A stretch of 41,262 bases of DNA from Pseudomonadota bacterium (GCA_021841985.1 JAKCCP010000407.1:1-41262); one strand, 5' to 3'; positions 25,020 through 33,991 are shown, counted from the stretch's first letter. Program-made: numbers and translations. The notes: generated by a model from the letters alone, not told the origin.

Positions 25020-25874
25020 GTGACGCCTGCCCAGCGTGACGCCGTGAATATTGCCGATCTCTTTTGGCTTTTCTTCATCTTCAGCGCCTTGCAGCCGCTC
25101 TTGCGCCAGCGGCTGCTGGAGCGGTTGCGGGCGCGCAAGCTCGGCCAGATCGAACGCCGCCGCGGCTCGCGGGTGATCGCCCTCGTGCATCGCCAGGAAA
25201 CCATGCGGCTCCTCGGCTTTCCCCTGATGCGCTACATCGACATCCACGATTCGGAAGAGGTGCTGCGCGCCATCCACCTCACCGACGACGACGTGCCGCT
25301 CGATATCATCCTCCACACCCCGGGCGGCCTCGTGCTCGCCGCGGTGCAGATCGCCCGCGCCATTCGCGACCACAAGGCCAAGGTCACGGTGTTCGTGCCG
25401 CACTACGCGATGTCGGGCGGCACGCTGATCGCGCTGGCCGCCGATGAAATCGTGATGTGCCGCCACTCCGTGCTCGGCCCGGTCGATCCGCAGATCGGCC
25501 AGTCTCCGGCGGCCTCGTTGCTCAAGGTGATCGAGCAGAAGCCGATCGCCGAGATCGACGACCAGACGCTGATCCTCGCCGATGTCGGGCGCAAGGCGAT
25601 CGTCCAGGTGCGCAATGTCGCGCACGAGCTGCTCGACCGCCGCCTGCCCGAGGCCGCGGCGCTGCGCATCGCCGAGACCCTGGCCACCGGCACCTGGACG
25701 CATGACTATCCGATTTCCGCCGCCGAGGCCGCCCAGCTCGGCCTGCCCGTGAGCACCGCGATGCCGGAGGAGATCCTCCAGCTCATGGACCTCTACCCGC
25801 AGCCGATGCGCGCCCAGGGCGGCAATGTCGAATACCTCCCGGTGCCGCGCCAAAAGCCGAGCGGCAAGGCGTGA
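25020..25874 (+). CDS. Membrane-anchored ClpP/crotonase-fold serine protease (SDH protease family)
   Basis: A protein of 284 residues matching the 'serine dehydrogenase proteinase' family (PF01972), SppA-like. A hydrophobic N-terminal anchor (NIADLFWLFFIFSALQPLL) is followed by a basic stretch (LLERLRARKLGQIERRRGSR). The fold follows: IDIHDSEEVLRAIHLTDDD, LDIILHTPGGLVLAAVQIARAI, and VFVPHYAMSGGTLIALAADEI with the probable nucleophile serine in AMSGGT, then LGPVDPQIG. Such proteins cut membrane or signal-peptide remnants, but its substrate is unknown. Start: GTG at 25020; a second GTG at 25044 would trim only eight residues. It is divergent from htpG, and an exported protein gene follows 72 bp later. 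Confidence 0.87.
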   Translation: MTPAQRDAVNIADLFWLFFIFSALQPLLRQRLLERLRARKLGQIERRRGSRVIALVHRQETMRLLGFPLMRYIDIHDSEEVLRAIHLTDDDVPLDIILHTPGGLVLAAVQIARAIRDHKAKVTVFVPHYAMSGGTLIALAADEIVMCRHSVLGPVDPQIGQSPAASLLKVIEQKPIAEIDDQTLILADVGRKAIVQVRNVAHELLDRRLPEAAALRIAETLATGTWTHDYPISAAEAAQLGLPVSTAMPEEILQLMDLYPQPMRAQGGNVEYLPVPRQKPSGKA

Positions 25875-25946
25875 AGGAGCGGACAACCCCGCCGACGCCC
25901 TCCCATCCCGACCCGCTCACCCCGCGCTGCAAGCCAAGGAGGCCCC

Positions 25947-26564
25947 ATGCACGCCCCGTTCGCCCTCGCCGCCCTCACGCTCCTCGCCTGCGCTGGCACG
26001 CTGCACGCCGAGGAGCGCTTTCCCCCGCTCGCGCCCGAGCAGATGACGCCCGAGCAGCAGGCGGTCGCCAAGGCTATCGCCGCCGGGCCGCGCGGCGGGC
26101 TCGCCGGACCGTTCAACGCCTGGCTGCGCAGCCCCGATCTCGCCGACCGACTGCAACGGGTCGGCGAATACGTGCGTTTCAAGACCTCCCTCCCGCACCG
26201 GCTCAACGAGCTTGCCATCCTGCTGGTGGCGCGCGCCTGGGACGCGCAGTTCGAGTGGTATGCGCATTACCAGTTCGCGATGAAGGCCGGGCTGTCGCCG
26301 GCGATCGCCGACGCCATCGCGCAGCGCCGCCGCCCCGCCGGGATGAGCGCCGACGAGACCGTGGTCTATGATTTCTGCAACGAGCTGCTGACCACGAAAA
26401 ACGTCTCCGATGCCACCTACAACGCCGCGATGGCGCGTTTCGGCGCGCAGGGCGTGGTCGATCTGATCGGCGTCACCGGCTATTACGTGATGGTCTCGCT
26501 CACCCTCAATGTCGCCCAGGTACCGGTGCCCGCCGACAGCACGGTGCCGGCCTTGCCGAAATAG
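25947..26564 (+). CDS. Carboxymuconolactone decarboxylase-like protein with N-terminal signal
   Basis: A protein of 205 residues with the CMD/AhpD-like fold. The core is RFKTSLPHRLNELAILLVA, RAWDAQFEWYAHYQFAMKAGLS and, later, FGAQGVVDLIGVTGYYVMVS. There is no CxxC, so it is not an AhpD-type peroxidase. The conserved E..W..H pattern is that of the decarboxylase branch. The N-terminus MHAPFALAALTLLACAGTLHAEE looks like a signal peptide, with cleavage after LHA or a weak lipobox at LLAC; the N-region is only weakly charged. Most CMD proteins are cytoplasmic, so export is unusual. It follows the protease gene by 72 bp and is convergent with the flagellar gene flhG (8 bp gap). The substrate is unknown. 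Confidence 0.8.
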   Translation: MHAPFALAALTLLACAGTLHAEERFPPLAPEQMTPEQQAVAKAIAAGPRGGLAGPFNAWLRSPDLADRLQRVGEYVRFKTSLPHRLNELAILLVARAWDAQFEWYAHYQFAMKAGLSPAIADAIAQRRRPAGMSADETVVYDFCNELLTTKNVSDATYNAAMARFGAQGVVDLIGVTGYYVMVSLTLNVAQVPVPADSTVPALPK

Positions 26565-26572
26565 CGTCGCGT

Positions 26573-27382
26573 TCAGGCCACAACGCGGGCGAGAAGGGTG
26601 GCGGCGAGCTGCTCGATATCGGCGGCGGCCGGGCTCGCGGGGTGGCGCGTCAACAGCAGGCCCTGACGCCGGAGGGTCTCGCGCACCCGTTCGTCGCGCC
26701 GCACGACGCCGGCAAATGCCGGCGCCTTGCCCAGAAACGCCCCGCAAGCCCGCGCCAGGGTGGCGAAGGTGCGCGCGCCGGCACTGGCGCTCGCCGCCTG
26801 GTTCACCACCACCCGCGTATCGGCGTTCCCGCCCGCGCAATCAGCGGCGTGCAGCTTGAGCACCGCATAGGCATCGGTAAGGCTGGTCGGCTCATCGGTC
26901 GCGACCACCAGCAGCGTATCCGCCGCCGCCGCCAGCCGCCGCACCACGCGATCGAGCCCGGCGCCGAGATCGAGCACGACCGACTGGTAGAGCGCCGTGG
27001 CGGCCCGCAGTTCCGCCAGCACCCGCGCCAGCGCCGGCGCATCGAGGCTGGCGAGCGCCCCCGAGCCCGACCGTCCGGCGAGGATGTCGAACCCGCCGGC
27101 GGCGAAAGTGACCACGCTTTCCGCCAGACTGGCGCGCCCGGCGATCACGCCACCGAGATCGTGCGCCGGCAGGAGGCCGAGCTGGATATCGACATTGGCC
27201 AGGCCGAGATCGCCATCGAACAGCAGCACCCGCTGCCCGGCCCGCGCCAGGGCATGCGCCAGCGTGATGGAGAGCCAGGTTTTTCCCACCCCCCCCTTGC
27301 CCGAGGCGACCGCGATCAGACGCCCGCGCCGAAATGGCAGGATGGTCGCGGGCGGGAAATGGACGCTGGTCTCGGGTATCAT
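26573..27382 (-). CDS. flhG: Flagellar number regulator FlhG/FleN (MinD-like ATPase)
   Basis: A ParA/MinD-family ATPase of 269 residues. The deviant Walker A motif is ASGKGGVGKTWLSITLA, followed by LLFDGDLGLANVDIQLGLLP as in FleN/FlhG, then VVLDLGAG (Walker B) and VVATDEPTSLTDAYAVLK. It opposes FlhF and limits the number of flagella. The C-terminal membrane-targeting helix is short. The ATG overlaps the stop of flhF by 4 bp (ATGA), so translation is coupled. It is the last gene of the flagellar block and ends 8 bp from the convergent CMD-like gene. Confidence 0.92.
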   Translation of the reverse strand: MIPETSVHFPPATILPFRRGRLIAVASGKGGVGKTWLSITLAHALARAGQRVLLFDGDLGLANVDIQLGLLPAHDLGGVIAGRASLAESVVTFAAGGFDILAGRSGSGALASLDAPALARVLAELRAATALYQSVVLDLGAGLDRVVRRLAAAADTLLVVATDEPTSLTDAYAVLKLHAADCAGGNADTRVVVNQAASASAGARTFATLARACGAFLGKAPAFAGVVRRDERVRETLRRQGLLLTRHPASPAAADIEQLAATLLARVVA

Positions 27383-28308
27383 GCCTGGGCCTCTGCCAAC
27401 AAAAACTCATGGACCGGCGGGGGGGCGGGAGGTTGCAGCCGCGCGGCAAGGAAGGTCGGGGTCATCGGCACCAGCCCATCCGCGGCATTGCCGCTGACCC
27501 CGGCCTCGGCCAACGCGAGACGACCGCCCGCCGCGGCCGCCAGCAGACTGCCCAGGCGGCGCGCCAGATCAAGGCGGGTGACCACCAGGAACAAAGCCCC
27601 GAGCGCGTTGAACGCCGCCGCGAGATCGGCCGCTTCCGCGCCATCGAGCCCGGCCGGCAACACCACCACCAGGGTTGCCCCCGCCGCCCCGGCGAGCGCC
27701 GCGAGATCGCGCTGCGCCGCGACGTCGAAAGGATTGCATCCCGGCGCGTCGATCAGCACCGGCGCGCCGGCGCTGCGCCGTCCCAGGGCACGGCCGAGCG
27801 AGGCCGGCTGGCTCGCCACCAGCAGGGAAAGGCCGAGAAGCCGCGTGTAGGCGGCGAGTTGCTCGGTCGCCCCCGCCCGCTGGCCATCGGCGGAAATCAC
27901 CAGCGGTCGCTCTCCGGCCAGCACCAGCCGGGTCGCCAGCCGCGCCACCGTCAGCGTCTTGCCCGCCCCCGGTGGGCCCGCGAACAAAAGCGGCGATCCG
28001 CCGGTGGCGAGCGGCAGGGCCGCGAAGCGGAAATGCCGCGCGAGCGCCGCCGCCATCTCGCCTTCTTCGAGCAATCCGGCAAGCCCTTCCGGCACGCCAT
28101 GAAACGCCAGCACGGCACGGCGCGACGCCTCCCCCGCCGCCGCGCCAGGGGCGAGCCTGTCCGGCGCGCCGGGATCGAGCGCGGCGGTGATCTCGATCCC
28201 GCCCGCGACCCGCCGGCTGCCAAGGATAAGCGCCTCCGAACCGAGTTCGCGGCGCAATTCCGCCATCGCCGCCGCCATGCTCGCCGCGCGATAAAGTTTC
28301 AGCCGCAT
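27379..28308 (-). CDS. flhF: Flagellar biosynthesis protein FlhF (SRP-type GTPase)
   Basis: A protein of 309 residues that marks the polar site of flagellum assembly. It starts MRLKLYRAASMAAAMAELRRELGSEALILG, the standard FlhF N-terminus. The G domain has the P-loop AGPPGAGKTLTVARLATRL, then ISADGQRAGATEQLAAY (the D..R.GA..QL motif), then IDAPGCNPF where SRP GTPases have DTAGR, and TRLD for G4 (usually TKLD). The missing arginine in G3 and the short length suggest weak or altered GTPase activity. It overlaps flhG by 4 bp and lies 150 bp after flhA, the largest gap in the flagellar block, which holds an 18-bp tandem repeat. Confidence 0.9.
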   Translation of the reverse strand: MRLKLYRAASMAAAMAELRRELGSEALILGSRRVAGGIEITAALDPGAPDRLAPGAAAGEASRRAVLAFHGVPEGLAGLLEEGEMAAALARHFRFAALPLATGGSPLLFAGPPGAGKTLTVARLATRLVLAGERPLVISADGQRAGATEQLAAYTRLLGLSLLVASQPASLGRALGRRSAGAPVLIDAPGCNPFDVAAQRDLAALAGAAGATLVVVLPAGLDGAEAADLAAAFNALGALFLVVTRLDLARRLGSLLAAAAGGRLALAEAGVSGNAADGLVPMTPTFLAARLQPPAPPPVHEFLLAEAQA

Positions 28309-28419
28309 GCCGGGCCTGTCCTCGGGAATGGCCCCGCCAAACCGCTGGCCGGAGGCTTTGTGTCATGCCGGCGCCGCGAGATCGGATCGGCCGGGGCGGG
28401 CGTCTCGGTCGGGAAGATC

Positions 28420-28462
28420 ATATCAGCCAGAAGGACCATATCAGCCAGGAGGACCATATCAG
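28420..28462. repeat. 18-bp tandem repeat running over the flhA stop codon
   Basis: ATATCAGCCAGAAGGACC (28420-28437) and ATATCAGCCAGGAGGACC (28438-28455) differ at one base and are followed by a partial third unit, ATATCAG (28456-28462). The flhA stop codon (complement of 28459-28461) lies in the partial unit, so the array looks like copies of the gene's own end extending into the flhA-flhF gap. The rest of that 150-bp gap is GC-rich with no clear promoter. Confidence 0.88.
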
Positions 28463-30552
28463 ATCGTGCCGACCGTGCGGATGCGGGCGCGCGGGTGGAT
28501 CTCGGGTTGCGCGAGGACGGGGGTGGCCGGGCGGATGCGCTCGACGATCGCGCGGAGCTGCGCCCGGACAGCGGCGCTGGTGAGCAACGCCGGCGCCTCG
28601 CCGCCCGCCGCGGCCTGTTCGAAAACCGCGCGGAAACGCTGCATGAATTCCTGCAGCCGCGGCGCCGACATGGCGAGCTGCCGGTCCTCCACCGGGCCGA
28701 CCAGCGCATCGGCAAACGCCCCCTCCCACTCCGGCGACAGCGTCACGAGGGGAATATAGCCGCCAGGGCCGACATGGCTGTCGCTCAATTGCCGGGCGAG
28801 ACGGACGCGGACATGGGTGACGATGCCGTTGAGGCCGCGCCCGCCCGCGCTCGTTGCTTCCTGCACGCCCTCCAGGATGGTCGGCAGATCGCGGATCGAA
28901 ACCCGCTCGGCGAGCAGCGCTTGCAACACCCGCTGCAGCCCGCCCACGGTGATCTGCGAGGGGATGAGATCGGCCACCAGCTTCTGCTGCTCGCGCGGCA
29001 GTTCATCGAGCAGCTTTTGCGTCTCGGCGTAAGACAGAATCTCGGCCATGTTCTCGCGCACGAGTTCGGTGAGGTGCGTCGCCAGCACGCTCGGCGGATC
29101 GACCACGGTGCAGCCGCGAAACACCGCCTCCTCCCGCGCCTCCGGCGAAATCCAGAGCGCGGGGAGGCCAAACGCCGGCTCGGTCGTGTTCTCGCCCGGC
29201 AAATCCGGCCGGCCGCCCTTGGGGTCCATGGCGAGCAGCGCCTGCAAGCGCAACTCGCCGTGCCCGGCCTCGATTTCCTTGATGCGGATGGCGTAGCCCT
29301 CGGCCGGCAGCTGCATATTGTCCTGGATGCGCACGGGCGGCAGCACGAAGCCCATCTCGCTGGCGATGGTGCGGCGCATCGCCTTGATCTGCTCGGTCAG
29401 ACGCGGCTGCTCGCCGCTGGCCAGCGCCAGCAACCCATAGCCGAGTTCGAGCCGGATGAGATCGATGCGCAGCGCCTCGCTGATCGGCGGCTCGGGCGGC
29501 AATTTCGGCGGATCGGTCGCGCGCGCCGGGATCATTCCCAGGGGATGGCGATGGCGCAGCCACGCCGCCCCCCCCGCCAGACCGGCCAGGCCGAGAAAGG
29601 GCAAGGCCGGCAGGCCGGGCATCAGCGCCAGCACGCTGGCCGCCCCGGCGGCGAGCGCGAGCGGCTTCGGCCGCCCGCCGATCTCGCCCAACAGCGCGAC
29701 ATCGGCCTTGCCCTCCATGCCGCCCTTGGTCACCACGATGCCGGCCGCGGTCGAGACCAGGAGCGCCGGGATCTGCGCCACCAGCCCGTCGCCCACGGTG
29801 AGCATGGTGAAGGTTGCCGCGGCATCGGCGAACGGCATGCCATGGCGCACCAGGCCGATGGTGAGCCCGCCCAAGATGTTGATCGCGGTGATGATCAGCG
29901 CCGCGATCGCATCGCCGCGCACAAAACGCGCCGCGCCATCCATCGCGCCGTAAAACCCGCTCTCCGCCTCCAGATCGCGCCGCCGCAGCCGCGCCGTCTT
30001 GTCATCGATCATGCCCGAGGAAAGATCGGCATCGATCGCCATCTGCTTGCCCGGCATGGCATCGAGGCTGAAGCGGGCGGAAACCTCGGCGATACGGCCC
30101 GAGCCCTTGGTGATGACCATGAAGTTCACCACCAGCAAAATGGCGAACAGGATCAGCCCGATCACCACATCGCCGCCCATCAGAAAGCCGCCGAACGCCG
30201 CCACCACATGCCCCGCCGCGAGCGGGCCCTCATTGCCGTGCGAGAGAATGAGCCGCGTGGTCGCCACCTCAAGCGCCAGGCGCAGCAGCGTGGTGAGCAG
30301 CAGCATGGTCGGAAAACTGCTGAAATCGAGCGGTTTTTCGAGAAACAGCGCGACCATGAGAACGAGGATCGAGGCGGTGATGGAAAGCGACAGGCCGATA
30401 TCGAGCACGAAGGGCGGCAGCGGCAGCACCAGCACCGACAGCAGCGCCACCACGCCGAGCGCCAACCCGATATCGCTACCCGGAATATAGAATTTCAGAC
30501 GCGCTCCGAGCGTCTGTAGCCAGGGCCCGGCCTTGACCGCGGCATCGCTCAT
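28459..30552 (-). CDS. flhA: Flagellar export gate protein FlhA
   Basis: The major export-gate component, 697 residues. The N-terminal half has eight predicted helices (GLALGVVALLSVLVLPLPPF, SITASILVLMVALFL and others). The FHIPEP signature reads ARFSLDAMPGKQMAIDADL, followed by AESGFYGAMDGAARFVRGD. The cytoplasmic C-terminal half includes IRIKEIEAGHGEL, VVDPPSVLATHLTELVREN and GGLQRVLQALLAERVSIRDL. The ATG at 30552 gives the normal length; the frame is open upstream into the flbD gene, whose stop is only 7 bp away. It sits in the fliF operon of this window, after flbD, matching the Caulobacter-type order. Confidence 0.97.
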   Translation of the reverse strand: MSDAAVKAGPWLQTLGARLKFYIPGSDIGLALGVVALLSVLVLPLPPFVLDIGLSLSITASILVLMVALFLEKPLDFSSFPTMLLLTTLLRLALEVATTRLILSHGNEGPLAAGHVVAAFGGFLMGGDVVIGLILFAILLVVNFMVITKGSGRIAEVSARFSLDAMPGKQMAIDADLSSGMIDDKTARLRRRDLEAESGFYGAMDGAARFVRGDAIAALIITAINILGGLTIGLVRHGMPFADAAATFTMLTVGDGLVAQIPALLVSTAAGIVVTKGGMEGKADVALLGEIGGRPKPLALAAGAASVLALMPGLPALPFLGLAGLAGGAAWLRHRHPLGMIPARATDPPKLPPEPPISEALRIDLIRLELGYGLLALASGEQPRLTEQIKAMRRTIASEMGFVLPPVRIQDNMQLPAEGYAIRIKEIEAGHGELRLQALLAMDPKGGRPDLPGENTTEPAFGLPALWISPEAREEAVFRGCTVVDPPSVLATHLTELVRENMAEILSYAETQKLLDELPREQQKLVADLIPSQITVGGLQRVLQALLAERVSIRDLPTILEGVQEATSAGGRGLNGIVTHVRVRLARQLSDSHVGPGGYIPLVTLSPEWEGAFADALVGPVEDRQLAMSAPRLQEFMQRFRAVFEQAAAGGEAPALLTSAAVRAQLRAIVERIRPATPVLAQPEIHPRARIRTVGTI

Positions 30553-30559
30553 GCGGCTC

Positions 30560-31957
30560 TCAGGCGGCCTCGACCGACGCCAGGTTGCCGGCGGGCGGCG
30601 GCACCGCGAGACCCCGCGCGGCGTAGTCGCGCAGCTTGTTGCGCAGCGCGCGGATGGAGATGCCGAGAATGATCGCGGCGTGCGTGCGATTGCCAAGGGT
30701 ATGGCCGAGCGTTTCGAGAATCAGGTCGCGCTCGACCTCCTCCACCGTGCGCCCGACCAGCGCCGCAACACCCCCGCCCGCCCCCGTGTTGCCAATAGGC
30801 GGCGCGCTCCCCACAGGCGCCGTGGCGGGCATGGGGGTCGCCGGGAGCAGGTTCCGCGGGGTCGCCGAGAGTTCGATCGCGTCGGCGCCAATCTCCTCGC
30901 CCTCGGCGAGCAGCACGGCGCGGTGCAGAATGTTCTCAAGCTCGCGAACATTGCCGCGCCAGGGATGCGCCTGGAGCAGCGCGAGCGCGGCGGGCGCAAG
31001 CGGGCGCGGCGGCAACCCGTTCACCTCGGCGAAGCGGCGCGCGAAATGGGCGGCAAGTGCTGCGATATCGCCGGGACGCTCGCGCAGGGGCGGGATCCGA
31101 AGGTTCACGACGTTGAGGCGAAAATAGAGATCCTCGCGGAACCGCCCGGCCGCGACTTCCCCCGGCAGATCGCGGTTGGTGGTGGCAAGGATGCGCGCAT
31201 TCACCTTCACCGGCCCGGCGCCGCCAAGCCGGTCGATCTCGCGCTCCTGCAGCGCGCGCAACAGCTTCGCCTGCAAGCGAATATCCATTTCGCTGATTTC
31301 ATCGAGTAGCAGCGTGCCGCCATCGGCGGCCTCGAATTTCCCCACGCGGCGCGCGATGGCCCCCGAAAACGCGCCTTTTTCATGGCCGAACATTTCAGAT
31401 TCGAGGAGGTTCTCCGGGATCGCGGCGCAATTCATGGCAATGAAGGGCCCATGCGCGCGGCGTGAGCGGCGATGGATATGGCGGGCCAGAATCTCCTTGC
31501 CGGTGCCCGATTCGCCGCAGATCAGCACCGAAGCCTCGGCGCGCGCCACCTGCTCGGCGCGGCGGATGGCGGCGAGCATCGCCGGATCATGGGCCACCAT
31601 CGCGTGGCTCTCGCCCGCCGCCGCCTCGAGGATCGCCGCGATCAGATCGGCATCCGGCGGCAGCGGCAGAAATTCCCGCGCCCCGGCGCGGATGGAAGCG
31701 GCCGCCGCCTCGGCGTCATGACCGACACCGCACGCCACCACCGGCACCAGGATGCGCTCGGCGAACATCGCGCGGATCAGCGCCGCAATGTCATGGGTGA
31801 TATCGCAGAGCACGAGATCGACGCGGGCATCGGCGCGCAACCGCACCAGCCCCTGCGCGATATCGTCGGCCTGATCGAGCCGCGCGCCGCGCGCGATGGC
31901 GATGCGGGCGGCCTGCCCGAGTTCGGCGGCCAGTGAGCCGATGATCAGCACCTGCAT
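30560..31957 (-). CDS. flbD: Sigma-54-type flagellar regulator FlbD
   Basis: An enhancer-binding activator of 465 residues. The N-terminal 115 residues form a receiver-like domain (MQVLIIGSLAAEL, VDLVLCDITHD with D52) that lacks the usual acidic pair after the first strand, so it is probably not phosphorylated. The AAA+ domain has GESGTGKEILARHIH (Walker A), GHEKGAFSGA and GGTLLLDEISEM (Walker B), then LRERPGDIAALAAHFA and HPWRGNVRELENI. The sigma-54-contacting loop reads GAFSGA (195-200) rather than GAFTGA. A Fis-type HTH ends the protein (NRTHAAIILGISIRALRNKL). The position between fliN and flhA matches FlbD of Caulobacter, which activates late and represses early flagellar genes. Dyads upstream of fliF may be its targets. 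Confidence 0.92.
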   Translation of the reverse strand: MQVLIIGSLAAELGQAARIAIARGARLDQADDIAQGLVRLRADARVDLVLCDITHDIAALIRAMFAERILVPVVACGVGHDAEAAAASIRAGAREFLPLPPDADLIAAILEAAAGESHAMVAHDPAMLAAIRRAEQVARAEASVLICGESGTGKEILARHIHRRSRRAHGPFIAMNCAAIPENLLESEMFGHEKGAFSGAIARRVGKFEAADGGTLLLDEISEMDIRLQAKLLRALQEREIDRLGGAGPVKVNARILATTNRDLPGEVAAGRFREDLYFRLNVVNLRIPPLRERPGDIAALAAHFARRFAEVNGLPPRPLAPAALALLQAHPWRGNVRELENILHRAVLLAEGEEIGADAIELSATPRNLLPATPMPATAPVGSAPPIGNTGAGGGVAALVGRTVEEVERDLILETLGHTLGNRTHAAIILGISIRALRNKLRDYAARGLAVPPPAGNLASVEAA

Positions 31958-31969
31958 CGCCCGCGCCCC

Positions 31970-32293
31970 TCAAACCACCCGATCGGCCTTGACGATTTCG
32001 GTCATCGTGACGCCGAGCCGGTTGTCATCCACCATCACCACCTCGCCGCGCGCCACCAAGCGGTTATTGACATAGATGTCGATCGCCTCGCCGAGTTTGC
32101 GGTCAAGCTCGACGACGGCGCCACGGCCGAGCTTGAGCAGTTGGTTCACCTGCATCGTCGCCTTGCCGAGGACGGCGATCACCGTGACCGGGATGTCATA
32201 GACCGCTTCGAGGTCACGGACGCCGCGCGGCGTCGTCGCGTCACCGCCATCGAGGGCGGCGCCGGCCTCGATAAAATCGGGTTCATTCGGCAT
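31970..32293 (-). CDS. fliN: Flagellar motor switch protein FliN
   Basis: A C-ring component of 107 residues. The SpoA core is VYDIPVTVIAVLGKATMQVNQLLKLGRG, then VVELDRKLGEAIDIYVNNRLVARGEVVMVDDNRLGVTMTEIV, all typical of FliN. The frame is open upstream, but the ATG at 32293 gives the normal length and overlaps the end of fliH by 11 bp. No fliM gene is in the window. It is placed between fliH and flbD. Confidence 0.94.
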   Translation of the reverse strand: MPNEPDFIEAGAALDGGDATTPRGVRDLEAVYDIPVTVIAVLGKATMQVNQLLKLGRGAVVELDRKLGEAIDIYVNNRLVARGEVVMVDDNRLGVTMTEIVKADRVV

Positions 32294-32978
32294 CGGCCAT
32301 CTCCTCACCGGCAGGAATGTCCATTGCCAGCCCGAAGCGCTGCCACACTTCGTCAAGCCGGCGCCGGAGAGCCGCGCCGTCACGCACCAGACGGCCCTCC
32401 TTCCAGGTGATCGTCACATCGCTCGCCGCCATCCCACTCTCCGGCTCGATCCGCACGCGCCGTGCGAGCAGCGGATCAAGCCGCGCGAGTTCCGCGGTCA
32501 CGGCGGCCGCGCTGCCCGGCGCGACATGGATCGCGATTTCGGGCTCAAGCGCCATCGGCGGCAGGATTTCGCGGATCAGCCGGGTGATCTCGGCGGCCCC
32601 GTGGCGGCGCACGAGGTCGGGCAGCACCACGGCGAGCGAGGCGGTCAGCATTGCCGCCTGGGCCTGGGCGAGCGCGTCGGCGCGCCCGATCGCGGCCGTG
32701 CGCGCCTCGGCGAGCGCCGTGCGGATGGCCGCGACCGCGCCATCAAGCGCGACCTCGCGCGCCCCGATCGCCGCCGCGCGTCCCGCCGCCATCCCCTCGG
32801 CATAGCCGCGCTCGCGCGCCTGCGCGATGTCGTCCTCGGATAATAGCGGCGCGATAATTTCGGGCTCGGCGTTCTCGTCGGAGTCCGCGGGAGCGGCCTC
32901 GGGCGCGTCGAAATCCTCGATGAACATCATCGGCGCCTTGGCGCGCGCGCGCGTTTGCGCGGTTTCGCCGGCGTTCAA
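32283..32978 (-). CDS. fliH: Flagellar export ATPase regulator FliH (FlbE)
   Basis: A protein of 231 residues in the FliH position of the fliFGHN cluster. It has an acidic N-terminal segment ([20 protein letters not shown]), then a helical region with [20 protein letters not shown], the alternating Gly/Ala helix pattern of FliH, and a C-terminal domain ([42 protein letters not shown]). It links the ATPase FliI to the C-ring. The start is TTG at 32978, overlapping the fliG stop by 4 bp, with GAGGAG about 8 bp before it; an ATG at 32930 is a possible shorter start. Sequence conservation in this family is low, so the assignment rests partly on position. Confidence 0.85.
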   Translation of the reverse strand: MNAGETAQTRARAKAPMMFIEDFDAPEAAPADSDENAEPEIIAPLLSEDDIAQARERGYAEGMAAGRAAAIGAREVALDGAVAAIRTALAEARTAAIGRADALAQAQAAMLTASLAVVLPDLVRRHGAAEITRLIREILPPMALEPEIAIHVAPGSAAAVTAELARLDPLLARRVRIEPESGMAASDVTITWKEGRLVRDGAALRRRLDEVWQRFGLAMDIPAGEEMADAE

Positions 32979-33988
32979 TAGACCAACTCCTCATCCTTGC
33001 CTTCGCCGATCTCGATCTGGCCCTGTGCGGCGAGTTCCTTGGCAACCAGCACGATCGCGCCCTGCGCCTCATCGACATCGCGCAGCTTGACCGGACCGAG
33101 CACATCGATTTCCTCGCGCAGCAATCGCCCGGCGCGCTCGGACATATTGCCGAGGAAAAGCTCGCGCAGTGTCTCGGAGGCGCCCTTGAGGGCGATCGGG
33201 AGCTTGTCCTTCTCGATCGCGCGCAGCAATGTCTGGACCGCGATCGGCGTCAGGCGCTGCAGATCCTCGAAGGTGAACATCAGCGCCTTGATACGCTCGG
33301 CCGATTCGCGGTTACGCTCCTCCAGCGCGGCAAGGAAGCGCGATTCGCTCTGGCGGTCGAGGTTGTTGAAGATCTCCGCCATCATCTCGTGCGAGTCGCG
33401 CCGCGTGCTGCGCGCGAGATTAGACATGAATTCGGCGCGCAGCGTGCGCTCCACACCCTCGAGCACTTCCTTCTGCACGCTCTCCATGCGCAACATGCGC
33501 ATCACCACTTCCATGGCGAAGGATTCCGGCAGCAGCGCCAGCACGCGCGCCGCGTGCTCGGGCTTCACCTTGGAGAGAACCACGGCAACCGTCTGCGGGT
33601 ATTCGTTCTTGAGATAATTGGCGAGCACCGCCTCGTTGACGTTGCCGAGCTTGTCCCACATCGTCCGCCCGGCGGGGCCACGGATTTCTTCCATGATCTG
33701 CTGTGCGCGATCGCGCGGCAGGGCGCGCTGGAGCAGCCGCTCGGTGCTCTCGAAGCTGCCGACGATATTGCCGGTGCCGCCGAGGCTGTCGGAAAAATCA
33801 CTGCACAACCGTTCGACGAGATCGGCGCGCACCGAGCCGAGCTGCGCCATCGCCGCGGAAATTTCACGGATCTCGTCCTCGTGCATCAGCGCGAAGAGAC
33901 GTCCGCTCTGCTCCTCGCCGAGCGCCAGCATCAGAATCGCCGCCTTCTGCGCCCCGTTCAGCCCGCGCTGTTCTTCAAGTTTCGCCAC
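32975..33988 (-). CDS. fliG: Flagellar motor switch protein FliG
   Basis: The rotor/stator-interacting switch protein, 337 residues. Three armadillo-like domains are visible: the N-terminal [20 protein letters not shown], the middle [27 protein letters not shown] with the EHPQ-type motif reading EYPQ, and the C-terminal [10 protein letters not shown] and [17 protein letters not shown]. The charged residues of the C-terminal torque helix ([20 protein letters not shown]) are present. The start is GTG at 33988, 3 bp after the fliF stop. The stop overlaps fliH. Confidence 0.96.
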   Translation of the reverse strand: MAKLEEQRGLNGAQKAAILMLALGEEQSGRLFALMHEDEIREISAAMAQLGSVRADLVERLCSDFSDSLGGTGNIVGSFESTERLLQRALPRDRAQQIMEEIRGPAGRTMWDKLGNVNEAVLANYLKNEYPQTVAVVLSKVKPEHAARVLALLPESFAMEVVMRMLRMESVQKEVLEGVERTLRAEFMSNLARSTRRDSHEMMAEIFNNLDRQSESRFLAALEERNRESAERIKALMFTFEDLQRLTPIAVQTLLRAIEKDKLPIALKGASETLRELFLGNMSERAGRLLREEIDVLGPVKLRDVDEAQGAIVLVAKELAAQGQIEIGEGKDEELVY

Positions 33989-33991
33989 GTC

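Noticed and set aside
27334..30519. A 1061-codon open frame on the plus strand, opposite flhF and flhA
   Set aside because: Its translation is a low-complexity run of Arg, Gln, His, Gly and Glu with no domain, as expected from antisense reading of GC-rich genes. The minus-strand genes have full family motifs.
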